A stretch of DNA of 64,000 nucleotides from Beroe forskalii (GCA_011033025.1 WFMF01000215.1:122501-186500); one strand, 5' to 3'. Shown: positions 11,487 through 22,839, numbered from the stretch's first letter. The notes: generated by a model not told the origin, from the letters alone. Made by a program: numbers and translations.

Positions 11487-13127
11487 CTGGGATCTCATGA
11501 GGGCTGCACACAGGGGGACGTTGCTTCTATGGCTTTCTACGCACTGGGAGTCAAGCCACTCATCACAGAGCTGTCGTCTGCTGTTGATCCGTCTGCTTGT
11601 AAGCAGATATGGTATGCGGACGATTCAACCGCAGCTGGGAAACTTGATGAGATCAAGAAGTGGTGGGACACCCTGTGTGGTAGAGGGCCGGGGTATGGAT
11701 ATCACCCTAAGCCCTCGAAAACTGTTTTGATTGTGAAGGCAGACTGCTATCAGACTGCGAAACAGATCTTCAAGGGTAGTGGCATCCAGGTCACCAGCGA
11801 GGGTGAGCGTCATCTCGGTGCGGTGTTGGGGACAGAGGAGTTCAGGATGAGTTATGTTATGGATAAGGTGGCTAAGTGGGTGAGAGACGTAGAGCAGTTA
11901 GCTGAAATAGGTAAGGACGATCCGCAAGCTGCCTACACTGCCTATACGAAAGCTCTGTGCCAACGGTGGACTTTTGTTCAGAGGACCATACCCGGAATTT
12001 CAGAACTGTTTCGTCCTTTGGAAGATGCTCTTCGACAGTGCTTTCTACCAGCAATAGTAGGGAGACAGATCTCGGATACGGAGAGAGGCTTGTTCACATT
12101 GCCTGTGAGACTTGGTGGACTTGGTATTTCGAACCCAGTCGAAGGATCAGAACTCGAATTCCAGGCTTCTGTGAAAATCACAGACAATCTGAAGAAGTTG
12201 ATCATTGGTCAAGAGTCTTCCCTTGATGGGTATCAGGCTGGTGCTGTGGCTGAGGCGACTAGTGATTGCTTGAAGGACAAGGAGATGAGGCTGTTGAGGA
12301 GGGTCTCTGCCATCGTATCCAACTCTTCTGATGAAGGGCTGAAAAGGTCGATCACCCTGGCCCAAGAGAAGGGTGCTGGGGCGTGGCTCACTGTTCTCCC
12401 TATTGGTTCACTTGGATGGGTGCTGAACAAGGAGGAGTTTCGGGATGCACTCAGGCTGAGGTACGGCTGGCAGATCCCAAACATCCCAGCAGTTTGTGTT
12501 TGTGGCAAGAAGAACTCAGTAGACCACACCTTGATTTGTAAAAATGGTGGCTACTTGATCTTCAGACACAACAAGATTCGTGACACAAATGCTGCGTTTC
12601 TCCGGGAAGTGTGCCATGACGTAAAGACTGAGCCTGAGTTGATCCCGATTGACTCTATTCAGACAGTCCAAGGGAATACGGAAGAGAGCTCGCCTCGACA
12701 TCTCGGCTCGAGGGTTATGGGGGCCCTTCAGAAGACCATGTTCGATGTCAGAATCTTCCATCCCAACGCTGACACGTACAAGAATCGCGACATCAAGTCG
12801 GTCTACTCCCAGCATGAGAACGTCAAGAAGAGGGACTATGAACAACGTGTCATCCAGGTGGAGAAGTGCAGCTTCACACCCCACGTGTACAGCACGTCAG
12901 GAGGGATGGCTCCACAAGCACAGGCATTTCATAAGAGAATTGCAGAACTCATTGCCGAAAGGACAAACGAGGAATACCGTGACGTTATCAGTATGATGCG
13001 AACAAAACTGTCCTTCGCACTCCTGAAAAGTGTGCTCGTGTCAGTGAGAGGATCTCGGGCAAATCTTCTCACAAGCGCGAAATTCCGATTTCAGAGGTTT
13101 CGTTCAATCTCATCCCGGATGGATTGA
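11448..13127 (+). pseudogene. Reverse transcriptase/endonuclease ORF fragment, copy 1
   Basis: 559 codons open. From the start: RT motif B region (EGCTQGDVASMAF), motif C YADD near residue 56, the thumb region, a CxC-x7-H-x3-C zinc knuckle (CVCGKKNSVDHTLIC), an RHNxIRD block, then an FDVR block. This order (RT, then CCHC-type knuckle, then PD-(D/E)XK-like block) matches LINEs that use a C-terminal restriction-like endonuclease, such as the R2 superclade. Naming the clade would need a tree. The N-terminal two thirds of the RT and any PHD finger are missing, so it cannot be functional. Confidence 0.82.
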
Positions 13128-13301
13128 AAGGGATTTCACTTTTTCTTGATTTCCATGAAAGGAGATTTCACTTTTCTTGATTTCCTTGGCCTTCATGCCC
13201 AATTGGCGGTTTTTAGTCTTAGAATTCCAAGGGATAGTTTGGTAATAATATCAGGAAATGTGTTTTGTACATGTGATATATTGTTTCATTTTAATAGTTT
13301 T
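11487..13301 (+). mobile_element. 5'-truncated LINE-like retroelement, copy 1
   Basis: Matches the second half of the element at 15526-19112 from about 11487 (GGGATCTCATGAGG) to the shared 3' end near 13301 and lacks the PHD and early RT part. No clear target duplication was found. The long open frame 11448-13127 begins in RT motif B (TQGD) and motif C (YADD). It continues into the C-terminal zinc-knuckle and endonuclease-like region. Compared with copy 2 it has lost 2 bp near 12686 and 1 bp near 12730. This restores the frame but rewrites the intervening residues, including the Asp-containing endonuclease motif. Confidence 0.85.
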
Positions 13302-13380
13302 TCACTAGTAAATAAGTCGGAGTTCGGACAACGTCTGTCGATCAAATGATGGCGTGTTTTAATACCAGCTCCAGGGAACA

Positions 13381-13448
13381 GGAAATTAAGCGCCTGCATA
13401 CGGGAACAACGGGCACAAGAAATAAGCCTGCAGGCGCATTTCTTGTTA
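13381..13448 (+). ncRNA. Small pseudoknot-forming element, copy 1
   Basis: Helix A pairs GCGCCTGCA (13390-13398) with TGCAGGCGC (13429-13437), 9 bp. Helix C pairs GGC (13412-13414) with GCC (13426-13428). Helix B pairs the loop of C, ACAAGAAAT (13415-13423), with ATTTCTTGT (13438-13446), 9 bp. The order A-C-B-C'-A'-B' is a pseudoknot. A second copy at 22836-22905 keeps A unchanged and keeps B and C through compensatory changes. The single-stranded ATACGGGAACAA is identical in both. It could be a structured RNA, a ribozyme-like retroelement end, or a DNA foldback. I could not assign it to a named class from memory. Confidence 0.55.
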
Positions 13449-13527
13449 TCTTATTGAAATTAAAAGAGTGTTTGACGTAGATTTTTTTTTCTAATTTTTC
13501 TCAGTTCTTCCTATTAAATAGAATGTC

Positions 13528-13606
13528 TTTAAATTTAATGTTATTTAATTTGATGTTATTAAATTTAATGCTATCAAATTTAATGTTATTAAATTTGATG
13601 TTATTG
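13528..13606. repeat. AT-rich tandem repeat, 15-bp unit
   Basis: Five units of roughly TTAAATTTAATGTTA with small changes. Confidence 0.8.
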
Positions 13607-14292
13607 TTAACTATCATGGGGATCCGGATATTTTATAATTGAGATACTTAACCGCCGACACTTTTACTACAAGTCACCGTTCGTAAGGTATAATTTAATC
13701 TTAAAGTCTTCAAGATTAAAGTCTTTAAGATTATATCATACGAACATTGACTTGTGGTAAAAGTTTCGCAATTCTCTCTCAAGAGAAAAAGACGAACTTT
13801 ACGTATTATTTAAGATTACTTTAAATCTTTAAAAAGGTTCTTGGTACCCTTCTTCCGACAACAAAATAATTTCTGGTATCCAACTCAAGAAACTAGAAAG
13901 CTTACTTTTCAAAGTAAAGAGAGGAACAGACACCTAAGAAATTCATCAAAAATATAAAAATTATAAAATAATATAGCACGCAAGGATGTGCTAGAATCCT
14001 AGTTTGTAGATACTAGAGAAATACTGAATGCCTAAAAGAATGGAGAATGGGTATCACAGGACCTTCGTACTTCAACTAAGTCTGGAATAATTAACCTTAG
14101 AGACCCTTCAATATACCGCTGCCTCGTAAATAAAAGCCCTGTGGAGTTTAATAAGACATCACTTTCACAAATATTTCTAATTCATCCAAGATATAATTGA
14201 ACAAGATATTATTATTGCATGCATGCGACCCAAGAATTTCATTGAGGGTAAGAAGACGGCGCGCGCGCGGATAAACTGCACGTGGGCGCTTT

Positions 14293-14818
14293 TTGAAACC
14301 CTGGCAACCGGTTTTATTCCGCGCAGAACCACAAAAAAGCTCCAGCTTACGTTCTGATTTCTCGCTCGAAGCTAGATTCTACAAGTTTTGCTATTTACCG
14401 ATTGTTTCTTCTGAAAGATGGAAGACAACACTCACACTCATTGCCTCCTTCATCCTGCTGTTGGCAGTCTGTCTCCTGGGACTTTTCACATTCACCCGAT
14501 CAGATCAGCGAAACAGGACTCAGCGGCTACGATATGAGGCTCAGCGGGTCAGTCAACAAGTTGACCCAAATCCAAACAACCAACGACCGGACCTTCGCAG
14601 AAATGGAGGCTTTCCTCCAAAAAAGACTAAAGAACCTGCTCGTCCCACGGAGAGTAAAGCACGCTTGCCACGCAGTGCAGACCGAGGACTTGGAGACAGG
14701 ATCACGAGGGTGTCAGACCCAAGACCCGGAAACAGTCCTTGTCCTGGGCAGGTTACCTCCTCTGATGGTGCGTCCTGCACTGTCCAGTGACGTCATTCTC
14801 CAGATAGGAGAGCAGTGA
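14293..14818 (+). pseudogene. Frameshifted copy of a small single-pass membrane protein
   Basis: Left-arm counterpart of the intact ORF at 45205-45606. The hydrophobic segment (LTLIASFILLLAVCLLGL) is readable in one frame and the downstream part (TNDRTFAEMEAFLQ, then CHAVQTEDLETGSRGCQTQ) in another, so small indels have broken the gene. The arms agree up to the same terminal QIGEQ and stop. Confidence 0.7.
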
Positions 14819-15525
14819 ACCCCGGATCCAGAAACCAGGAATCCCACCAACATTGTGACATTTTAGCAACCAAATTTTATGATTTTACTAACGGTCCCTA
14901 GTTTACTAGGGGCCACAGTGGGGGGAGGACTGGTAAGCCTCTTTGTGCCAGCCTCTGGTTTTCCAGAGGTCCCACTGCCGCGGATCTGACCCGGCTGATG
15001 ATCCAGGAGTGCGGTCAACTCCACCTCAAGGTGAAATTATCTATCAATGTAAACGAAGTAACAATGCAAGCTAATTAACAATGTAAAGTTTAATTTTCTT
15101 TTAAACAAAAAATGATGAAATTCTAATCGAGCAGAAATCAATCATTTTATCGATCGATCGATCGAAAACAGTGATCAAGTCACAAGTGAGTACCGAACAG
15201 ATCGAGCGCGCAGCAGCCCAGCCGGCCGCGCGCGGCGACCGGCCCGGGCCGCGCGCGCGAGCTAGAAGAAAGACATCATAAACACATCCCCGCGGCTTCC
15301 ACACATGCTTCTCACATTGTGGTACCAGTGGGACAACATCAAGATTTGCCTGCCCAAACAAGATTTTGAAAGATAGCTGTCTTACGGAGTTCAAATCTGC
15401 AAAATAGTGAAGTAAGCTTAGAGGAAAGATGAGTTAACATCGTTGCTTTCAGTTTCGACAAACTTCTCGACTGTAGCAACGACAGGATAACGAAATATAA
15501 ACTCTAATCCTGTTATAATAACTTA
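14819..15525. other. Left-arm non-coding stretch
   Basis: Matches right-arm positions 45190-44862 and 41980-41650, where the 41989-44855 element is inserted. The left arm preserves the near-empty site around 15160 (GATCAC with ATCGATCG repeats), bordered by a GC-rich patch at 15200-15260. A minus-strand open frame at 15101-15394 is similar to one at 41780-41980 (+) in the right arm and shares FGQANLDVVPLVPQCEKHVW. It is not recognised. Confidence 0.55.
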
Positions 15526-18500
15526 ACAACACTACTAATTGCAATCAAATTTAAGGACCCCGAGCTCAATCCTTTGAACCGGACTCACTGTGGCATTGCT
15601 GCGTTTTCTTGTGAAATACCAAGAGTGCAATGCCACGGAGAGAAAAGTTTGAAGAGGAGGGGGAGGAGTCCTCAGTCCCATTACAGGATGACATGGCTGA
15701 TGGCAGTAGGGACGAGGGCTCCTCCTCCCAGAAAGCAAAGACTGGTAGCATTACGCCGGGAACTGTAGACACGGACAACGAAGTTTCTTTCACCCGCAAG
15801 CCAGTCACAACAGTTTTCCATTCACCAACACCTCCACGACCACCTCCACGTAAGAAGAGTGCTGGAAGACCCAGAAAGAGCAAGGTGATTACCAGCACAC
15901 CTATCACGAACTTTGTGACTGAAGATGTTAACTGCCCTGTATGTAAGTGTGATGTGTCAGATGAGGTGAAGGGACTGATGTGTGATACATGTCATATTTG
16001 GTTCCATGGATCATGTTTGTTGATATCAGACCAGGAGTATAATGATCTCAGCAGCTCAGAGAACTCGTGGATCTGTATGAGTTGTAAGGCTGAGAACGCC
16101 GATCAGTTGAAGTGGGGGACATTGAAGGGGGAGAAAGCAATTCAGGAGGTCATCAAGGCTACATATCTGGAGATCACAAAGTGGAGGAAGAACCTGTTTA
16201 CCCTACCCCGAGGGAAAGCAGGCGTTCACTTCATCGATGAAGTTGCTCGGCTTTTGTATTTGTTTACTGACGAGACTACATGGAGTGGACTGGCTTTATC
16301 CATGGTCCATGTGTTCATTCTCCTGATGCTGCAGAAGCCCTCAGCAAACTCCACATGAAGAACAATGCCAAGTTCCTGGCTAAGAGATTGGCTCTGTGGA
16401 GTGAGGGGGATCTGCAGGGACTCATGGATGAAGCCAGAGAAATCCAGGCACGATTGATCCAGTCATCAATGAAGAAGGAGATCAGCTGTTATGGCGTTTA
16501 CTAGACTGATGTTGCAGGGGCAAGTAGGCAAAGCTATTCGGCTGATAGACAATAACAGCGATGTCAGGGGTGTGCATAAACTGACACGTAATGTTAAAAC
16601 TGTTCTTGCATGCAAGCACCCTGATGGCAAATCAGCGCCCTCACAGCTTAAGCTGGACATTGATGCCCCAGAACCACAGCCAGTCATCTTCGAACAAATT
16701 GATGCTCAGTTGGTCTGCAAAATTGCCAAGACTCTGCACGGCTCCGGTGGACCCACACTGATCGATGCTGAGGGGTGGAAGCACATTCTGTGCTGCAAGT
16801 CCTACGGAAAATCATCTGAGAAGCTGTGCGAAGCCATTGCGGAGCTGGCAAAGTCAATCAGTACCAAACCTGTTAGCCCAACTGCATTAGAAGAACTCCT
16901 GGCTTGCCGTCTTATCCCCCAGACAAGGGCAATGATAAGCGAGGACAGATTGGAGTGCGACCAGTGGAGTTGGTGAGGTGCTGAGGCGGATTGTGGGCAA
17001 GCTTTTGTCATCAATGTTCTGAAGTCTGACATCCAGAATGCTGCAGGACCACTACAGACGTGTGCAGGACTGAAGGCGGGTATTGAGGCATCAATCCACG
17101 CAACTCGAGAGGAATGGGACCTGCCAGACACACAGGGTGTACTGCTAGTGGATGCTGACAACGCATTTAACACCATCAACAGAGAGCTGGCAGTTCACAA
17201 CATCAGACAGCTATGTCCACCCTTCCATCAGTTCATAGCTAACACCTACCAGAGCCCGGCAATGCTTGTTGTGAATGATGGACAGAAGGTGGAGTAACGG
17301 GATCTCATGAGGGCTGCACACAGGGGGGACGTTGCTTCTATGGCTTTTCTACGCACTGGGAGTCAAGCCACTCATCATACAGAGCTGTCGTCTGTTGTTG
17401 ATCCGTCTGCTTGTAAGCAGATATGGTATGCAGACGATTCAACTGCAGCTGGGAAACTTGATGAGATCAAGAAGTGGTGGACACCCTGTGTGGTAGAGGG
17501 CCGGGTATGGATATCACCCTAAGCCCTCGAAAACTGTTTTGATTGTGAAGGCAGACTGCTATCAGACTGCGAAACAGATCTTCAAGGGTAGTGGCATCCA
17601 GGTCACCAGCGAGGGTGAGCGTCATCTCGGTGCGGTGTTGGGGACAGAGGAGTTCAGGAAGAGTTATGTGATGGACAAGGTGGCTAAGTGGGTGAGAGAC
17701 GTAGAGCAGTTAGCTGAAATAGGTAAGGACGATCCGCAGGCTGCCTACACTGCCTATACAAAAGCGCTGTGCCACCGGTGGACCTTTGTTCAGAGGACCA
17801 TACCCGGAATTTCAGAACTGTTTCGTCCTTTGAAGATGCTCTTCGACAGTGCTTTCTACCAGCAATAGTAGGGAGACAGATCTCGGATACGGAGAGAGGC
17901 TTGTTCACATTGCCTGTGAGACTTGGTGGACTTGGTATTTCGAACCCAGTCGAAGGATCAGAACTCGAATTCCAGGCTTCTGTGAAAATCACAGACAATC
18001 TGAAGAAGTTGATCATTGGTCAAGAGTCATCCCTTGATGGGTATCAGGCTGGTGCTGTGGCTGAGGTGACGAGTGATTGCTTGAAGGACAAGGAGGTGAG
18101 GCTGTTGAGGAGGGTCTCTGCCATCGTATCCAACTCTTCTGATGAAGGGCTGAAAAGGTCGATCACCCTGGCCCAAGAGAAGGGTGCTGGGGCGTGGCTC
18201 ACTGTTCTCCCTATTGGTTCACTTGGATGGGTGCTAAACAAGGAGGAGTTTCGGGATGCACTCAGGCTGAGGTACGGCTGGCAGATCCCAAACATCCCAG
18301 CAGTTTGTGTTTGTGGCAAGAAGAACTCTGTAGACCACACCTTGATTTGTAAAAATGGTGGCTACTTGATCTTCAGACACAACAAGATTCGTGACACAAA
18401 TGCTGCGTTTCTCCGGGAAGTGTGCCATGACGTAAAGACTGAGCCTGAGTTGATCCCGATTGACTCTAGTCAGACAGTCCAAGGGAATACGGAAGAGAGA

Positions 18501-19112
18501 GCTCGCCTCGACATCTCGGCTCGAGGGTTATGGGGGCCCTTCCAGAAGACCATGTTCGATGTCAGAATCTTCCATCCCAACGCTGACACGTACAAGAATC
18601 GCGACATCAAGTCCGTCTACTCCCAGCATGAGAACGTCAAGAAGAGGGACTATGAACAACGTGTCATCCAGGTGGAGAAGTGCAGCTTCACACCACTGGT
18701 GTACAGCACGTCAGGAGGGATGGCTCCACAAGCACAGGCATTTCATAAGAGAATTGCAGAACTCATTGCCGAAAAGACAAACGAGGAATACCGAGACGTT
18801 ATCAGTATAATGCGAACAAAACTGTCCTTCGCACTCCTGAAAAGTGTGCTCGTGTCAGTGAGAGGATCTCGGGGCAAATCTTCTCACAAGCGCGAAATTC
18901 CGATTAGAGGTTTCGTTCAATCTCATCCCGGATGGATTGAAAGGGATTTCACTTTTCTTGATTTCCATGAAAGGAGATTTCACTTTTTCTTGATTTCCAT
19001 GGCCTTCATGCCCAATTGGCGGTTTTTAGTCTTAGAATTCCAAGGGATAGTTTGGTAATAATATCAGGAAATGTGTTTTGTACATGTGATATATTATCTT
19101 AATTATAGTTTC
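15526..19112 (+). mobile_element. LINE-like retroelement with PHD finger, copy 2, TSD GTTATAATAACTTA
   Basis: A 3587-bp insertion bracketed by the 14-bp duplication GTTATAATAACTTA (15512-15525 and 19113-19126). The right arm of the inverted repeat keeps the unoccupied site at about 41650, where the flanks are continuous and the 14-mer occurs once. This fixes both ends precisely. The 5' end begins ACAACACTACTAATTGC and the 3' end lacks a long poly(A). The 14-bp staggered duplication suits target-primed reverse transcription. Confidence 0.92.
15630..18994 (+). pseudogene. PHD finger / reverse transcriptase / restriction-like endonuclease polyprotein, frameshifted
   Basis: In order: a Ser/Pro/Lys-rich N-terminus; a PHD zinc finger at about 15930-16087 (CPVC, CDTC, H..C, CMSC pattern); a conserved linker; RT fingers (ALEELLACRLIP); RT motif A (VDADNAFN, about 17150); motif B; YADD (about 17430); a CxC-x7-H-x3-C knuckle; RHNxIRD; and a PD-(D/E)XK-like block (RLDISARGLW, then FDVRI) which is intact here but damaged in copy 1. 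Frameshifts are visible near 16290, 16485, 16965, 17325, 17345, 17490 and 17832. PHD fingers read histone tails in host proteins; in a retroelement they may guide target choice. The protein is dead, but the element is complete enough to show the family layout. Confidence 0.85.
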
Positions 19113-19126
19113 GTTATAATAACTTA

Positions 19127-20024
19127 GATGATAAGCAATCCAGAGAAATTAAAAACATCCTTTTGCAATATGATTCAAATTTCAATTCTGGTCCTTGGGC
19201 TCTCCATCTAGCAGGGAGATCCCCGTCAATTAAGAGCAGTGCAACCCAGCCCCATTACCCAGCAACTTGCTAAGCAGGACTGTACGGTAATAGATATATG
19301 TGACATATTTGGAGAAATGCAGAAGCATCAGAATGATAATGCTTTAGTTTGTGAAGTTGATCAAGATGTTAAGAATAGCACGATGTAACATTTTTTCGGA
19401 CGGTTAATAGCCGCAATTGTAGCCATCTCCATAAGACTCAGATTTTATTGTGATGATAAGGAAAGTCACAACTAGCCCCCTACCACTACCAGAAGACACA
19501 CCATGGATCTACCTGATTTTAAATACATATTCTATAACAGAACGAGTATCACATTATTTAATTCAAGCGAGTAACGTATTATCTAATTCAAAGAATAAAA
19601 AATCAACATAGCATAAAATTCATCCCGCTGTTTCCACACATGTTTGTCACATTGTGGTACCAGTGGGACAATATCCGGTATTTTCCTGCCGAAACAGGTT
19701 TTTAAAGAAGCTGGAGAGAGTTGTCCTGTAGTTTGGACGTCGAATGGGTATAAGGGGAATTAAAAGATCGTCAAGAAAATGTTTGCTGATGGTGATATTG
19801 ACATCACTTACGTGATTTTTATCACCGTAAACAAAACGATGATGTGCATTTACCAGAAAAATGGAAAGTACATGAACCTCATCCTGTCAGGTTAGTTTTC
19901 AACGTGACAATTGACAGATGTTCTATATACATTCATATGTTTAAAATTAAAGAAAAATAATTAATAAATAATATATTCGCTAAATCGTTTTTTCTGTGAA
20001 ACAGATCGTTTTATCCAACCATAT
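19127..20024 (+). other. Left-arm repeated block
   Basis: Matches 24107-24740 in direct orientation and 41640-40745 in inverted orientation. It contains a TTCCACACATG...TGTGGTACCAGTGGGACAA block that recurs near 15300, 24350 and 25860, and (inverted) near 38650, 41110 and 41850. The small exon-like ORF 19779-19890 lies inside. Confidence 0.7.
19779..19890 (+). CDS. Small repeated exon-like ORF ending at a splice donor
   Basis: Reads from ATG (MFADGDIDITYV...) for 37 codons to NLILS and then a CAG/GTTAGT donor-like junction. Copies of exactly the same 112-bp length occur at 24497-24608 (+) and 40871-40982 (-), and a degraded one lies near 26265-26350. Across copies many changes are conservative, and the reading frame and donor are kept. 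After the donor, a TTGTAACAG acceptor-like sequence appears at about 21649 and 24750. It is not recognised and may be a former gene exon amplified with the arm. Confidence 0.4.
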
Positions 20025-21639
20025 GGGCAAATCCACGAAAACGAGGAAAAATTTTGAAATTTGAAATCATCAGTCCAGCAAAAAGTTTTGACTTCAAATG
20101 AAAGCTAGGACTTTCCTCTAAATGATGCAAAAAACCGCATCAAAAAATATTGAAAGACCTCGACGATTTGCGCGATTGAGTAAGGGCTACTTTTGGACAA
20201 TGTTCAGCCTCAATTAATGGCATTTTTGAATTATCATAAAGAATGCTTATATTTGTAATCAAGGGAATAATTTTTGCTTAATAGTGGACTTTTGATCTAG
20301 TTTGATTCATATTTTAATATGAAAACTCGCTTTCTCTAACTATTTTGAAGTGACGTTAAAACTCTTTGGGGACAATTGATGTGTGCGTTACGTAACAAAA
20401 TGATGCAAAAGTTTTGTAAAAGCCTTAATTCATTTCATTTATGCCGAAAAACTCATTTTCAGCTGTTTTGGATACTTTTGGTCGTCATGGCACATGTGTG
20501 AAAGCTTAGACTGATCAAATTTAGACAATATGGCCTTGTGTGTTACGTAACGTTACGTAATGCACAAAACTTTTCCAATTAATTTTCAATGAAAGAAACT
20601 GCAAGAAATAACCATTTCTAATCAGAAAATTCTGTAATAACTTACAGATAAGGAATGTAAAGTAAATTTGAACTTAGAAAAGAATTACAAAGAAAAAGTT
20701 AGTATTTAGTCATTCAATCCCACATACATTAGAAAATCAAAGCATAAATCGATAAATTTTCTTTTTCTAGAACCTAAATGCTATCAAAATGTATTCAGGG
20801 TATAAGATATCAATGCCCTTGAGGAATTGTGCTTTAATGGCCTCAAAAAGTGATTTTCTCAAAAATTTGCCACTTTGTGACACATGAAAAACATCTTTTC
20901 TACTAGCAAACTCGAAAATCGTTGAATTTGGCCCTCTCACGATAGGAATCGGCCGTTATTCATCTTGGAAAGTTGCTGGGTGATACCAAGAGTTATCTTA
21001 ACCCTGTCAGAAATGAAATATTCTAAGTATGACAGTAAAATCATAGAAAATTGATCCAATTTTTTTTTGCTACACTTTGATGGCCTAATATGGGACTGAA
21101 ATTGATAGAACCACCAACATTTTTTTTAGATTGAGGACCTTGATTGCTCCTGCATCTAATTGAGGCCTTACTATGCCAATAGAACAGTATAAAATAGGTC
21201 TATTCACAGTGAGGAAAATTTGTGCATTACGTAACAGGCAATTTGTGCATTACGTAACAAATTATGTGAGCCTGGTAAAAGAAAATGGAGTGCATCAACC
21301 AATAAAAGCATTGTTAAACTTAAAGTTTATATATTCTTCTATCATTAGAAACTAGTGTGAACTCCCCATTCGCTCACATGGAACTGACTTTTTGTGATCA
21401 AATTCTGTCAATTGATTTTATTAGATCCAGTCCTGTGCGTTACGTAACATTTTTTGATGGCTTGTGTAAAATTTTCTTTGCAACCAATTCTCATTCAAAA
21501 CATCAAATAGGCTCAACGAATGTTTGAAGTTTGTCTCTAAAGCAAGGAATAGTGCTGTGATGACTTCAATTTGGCTGCCTTGACCTTTGAATCCTCAAAA
21601 TCGAGTAAAAAGTGTGCGTTACGTAACGTGGATTTGGAC
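20025..21639. mobile_element. 1.6-kb non-autonomous DNA transposon with GTTACGTAAC motifs
   Basis: It interrupts left-arm sequence that is continuous in the right arm (near 40744). The ends GGGCAAATCCACG and CGTGGATTTGGAC form short terminal inverted repeats, and ATAT flanks both sides (20021-20024 and 21640-21643) while occurring once in the empty site. Inside are seven GTGCRTTACGTAAC-type motifs: 20383, a head-to-head pair at about 20538-20565, 21222, 21245, 21435 and 21614. There is no long ORF. The superfamily is not assigned. Confidence 0.82.
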
Positions 21640-21951
21640 ATATAATTGTAACAGATCCCGGATGCACAGGAGGTGCAACCACCTTCCACTGTCCACCCTA
21701 TATATCTAAGTATCTGCATGCAAGGTTGAATTCTCAGATTTTAATTCATATTCTTGTCAGCAACTGCTACACACGTATCCCATCTACACAAGTACTGGGT
21801 GTGGCTAAGTCTACTGATCTACTGATCTACTGATGCCAAACCGGTAAATGTCTTTGAAATTACCTACCCATTGTAATCATACTGAGAATATGCTTGAAGA
21901 CTTACCTGATACCACTTCTTGTTGAGTCAGGATCCATTAGATTTTTTCCCT
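21640..21951 (+). other. Left-arm segment upstream of a DNA polymerase B fragment
   Basis: Continues the arm after the 1.6-kb insertion. It matches 24745-24990 and 26465-26780 in direct orientation and 40740-40450 in inverted orientation. One frame in the right-arm copy is open over 64 codons (40460-40654, minus strand), but it overlaps the polymerase frame and is not recognised. Confidence 0.5.
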
Positions 21952-22839
21952 CCCCATTGGCATTTTTGTGAATACAAAAAGGCAAATGAGAGGGTTGGCA
22001 GAGATCGTGGTTTAGGAAGGTGAGAAATAGGATATGTGTATATCAGGTCGAGGTTTGCAATACAACTACTGTAATTTCTGGAAAGTGCCCGGATTGCTCC
22101 TTTATAATATCAGTCGCGAAAATGTCCCTCCGTCCCTCGTCCCTCCGTCCGTCCCCCTTTCACACATATCTTCAAAATCACGAATTTCCTAATTCATGAA
22201 GCTTTCGGTTGTCAAAAATTTTAATCGCAAACGTTGACCAGGCCCATCCGTGCCACATTCCCAGTCACTAAAGTTTTCATATCGACCAAATCTTATGTCC
22301 TGAAATTGATTTTCATTTCGACTATTTCAAACACAAAAAACACGATTTTTTTCACCAAAAAAGATATTGACCGAGTAAATGTGAAGAAGGCTTGCCAAAT
22401 TTGACTATTCTCTGAGAAATGATGTGGAAAATTGAATCAGTATCACAATAAAAAAACTGAAATTTTACACGTATTCATGTTACACATAATTATAAAATGT
22501 CATTTCATGATTTCGTAGCTCAATCGGTTAGCGCGTCAGACTTTGCAGTGTTGGCACGCTTGAGGTCACGGGTTCGAGCCCCACTATAGTCAAATTTCAA
22601 ATTTTTATTTTCTTAGCTTATCTTCAGTTTTCTGATAGCAAAAAATGATCCTGTACAGCCCAATCAGTTGATCAGAAAGGTTTTAAATCAGGTCACAGAA
22701 AATTTTTAGTAATAATTTTAATTCAATACACGAAATATACGATGGCACGATACTCAAATAAGCATGTTGCCCAGGTCGTTAAGACTAGAATTTCCAAAAT
22801 GTTGAGTTACAAGACATCACGCATCGCGGGGGAGGGAAA
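21952..22839. mobile_element. Insertion with short TTCCCTCCCC inverted ends and an internal tRNA-like sequence
   Basis: It interrupts the DNA polymerase B-like block after GGATCCATTAGATTT. The left end TTCCCTCCCC and right end GGGGGAGGGAA are inverted, suggesting a MITE or a SINE-bearing insertion. It contains a (GTCCCTCC)n-like patch at about 22127-22160 and the tRNA-like sequence at 22509-22592. The right end directly abuts the second pseudoknot element. Target duplications are not clear. Confidence 0.5.
22509..22592 (+). tRNA. tRNA-like sequence, probably a pseudogene or SINE head
   Basis: A good A box (TAGCTCAATCGG, 22516-22527) and B box (GGTTCGAGCCC, 22571-22581) stand at tRNA-like spacing. 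However, the acceptor stem barely pairs, the T stem has two mismatches, and no clean anticodon stem can be drawn, so no amino acid is assigned. The internal RNA polymerase III promoter could still be active, which fits a SINE-type origin inside the insertion 21952-22839. Confidence 0.5.

Noticed and set aside
13381..13448. Assigning the pseudoknot element to HDV-like, hammerhead or twister ribozymes
   Set aside because: Helix order does not match HDV (P2 does not enclose P3 here), hammerhead core motifs are absent, and I could not match the twister conserved loops with confidence.
22509..22592. A functional tRNA gene
   Set aside because: A and B boxes are good but the acceptor and anticodon stems do not pair, so it is treated as a tRNA-like pseudogene or SINE head.
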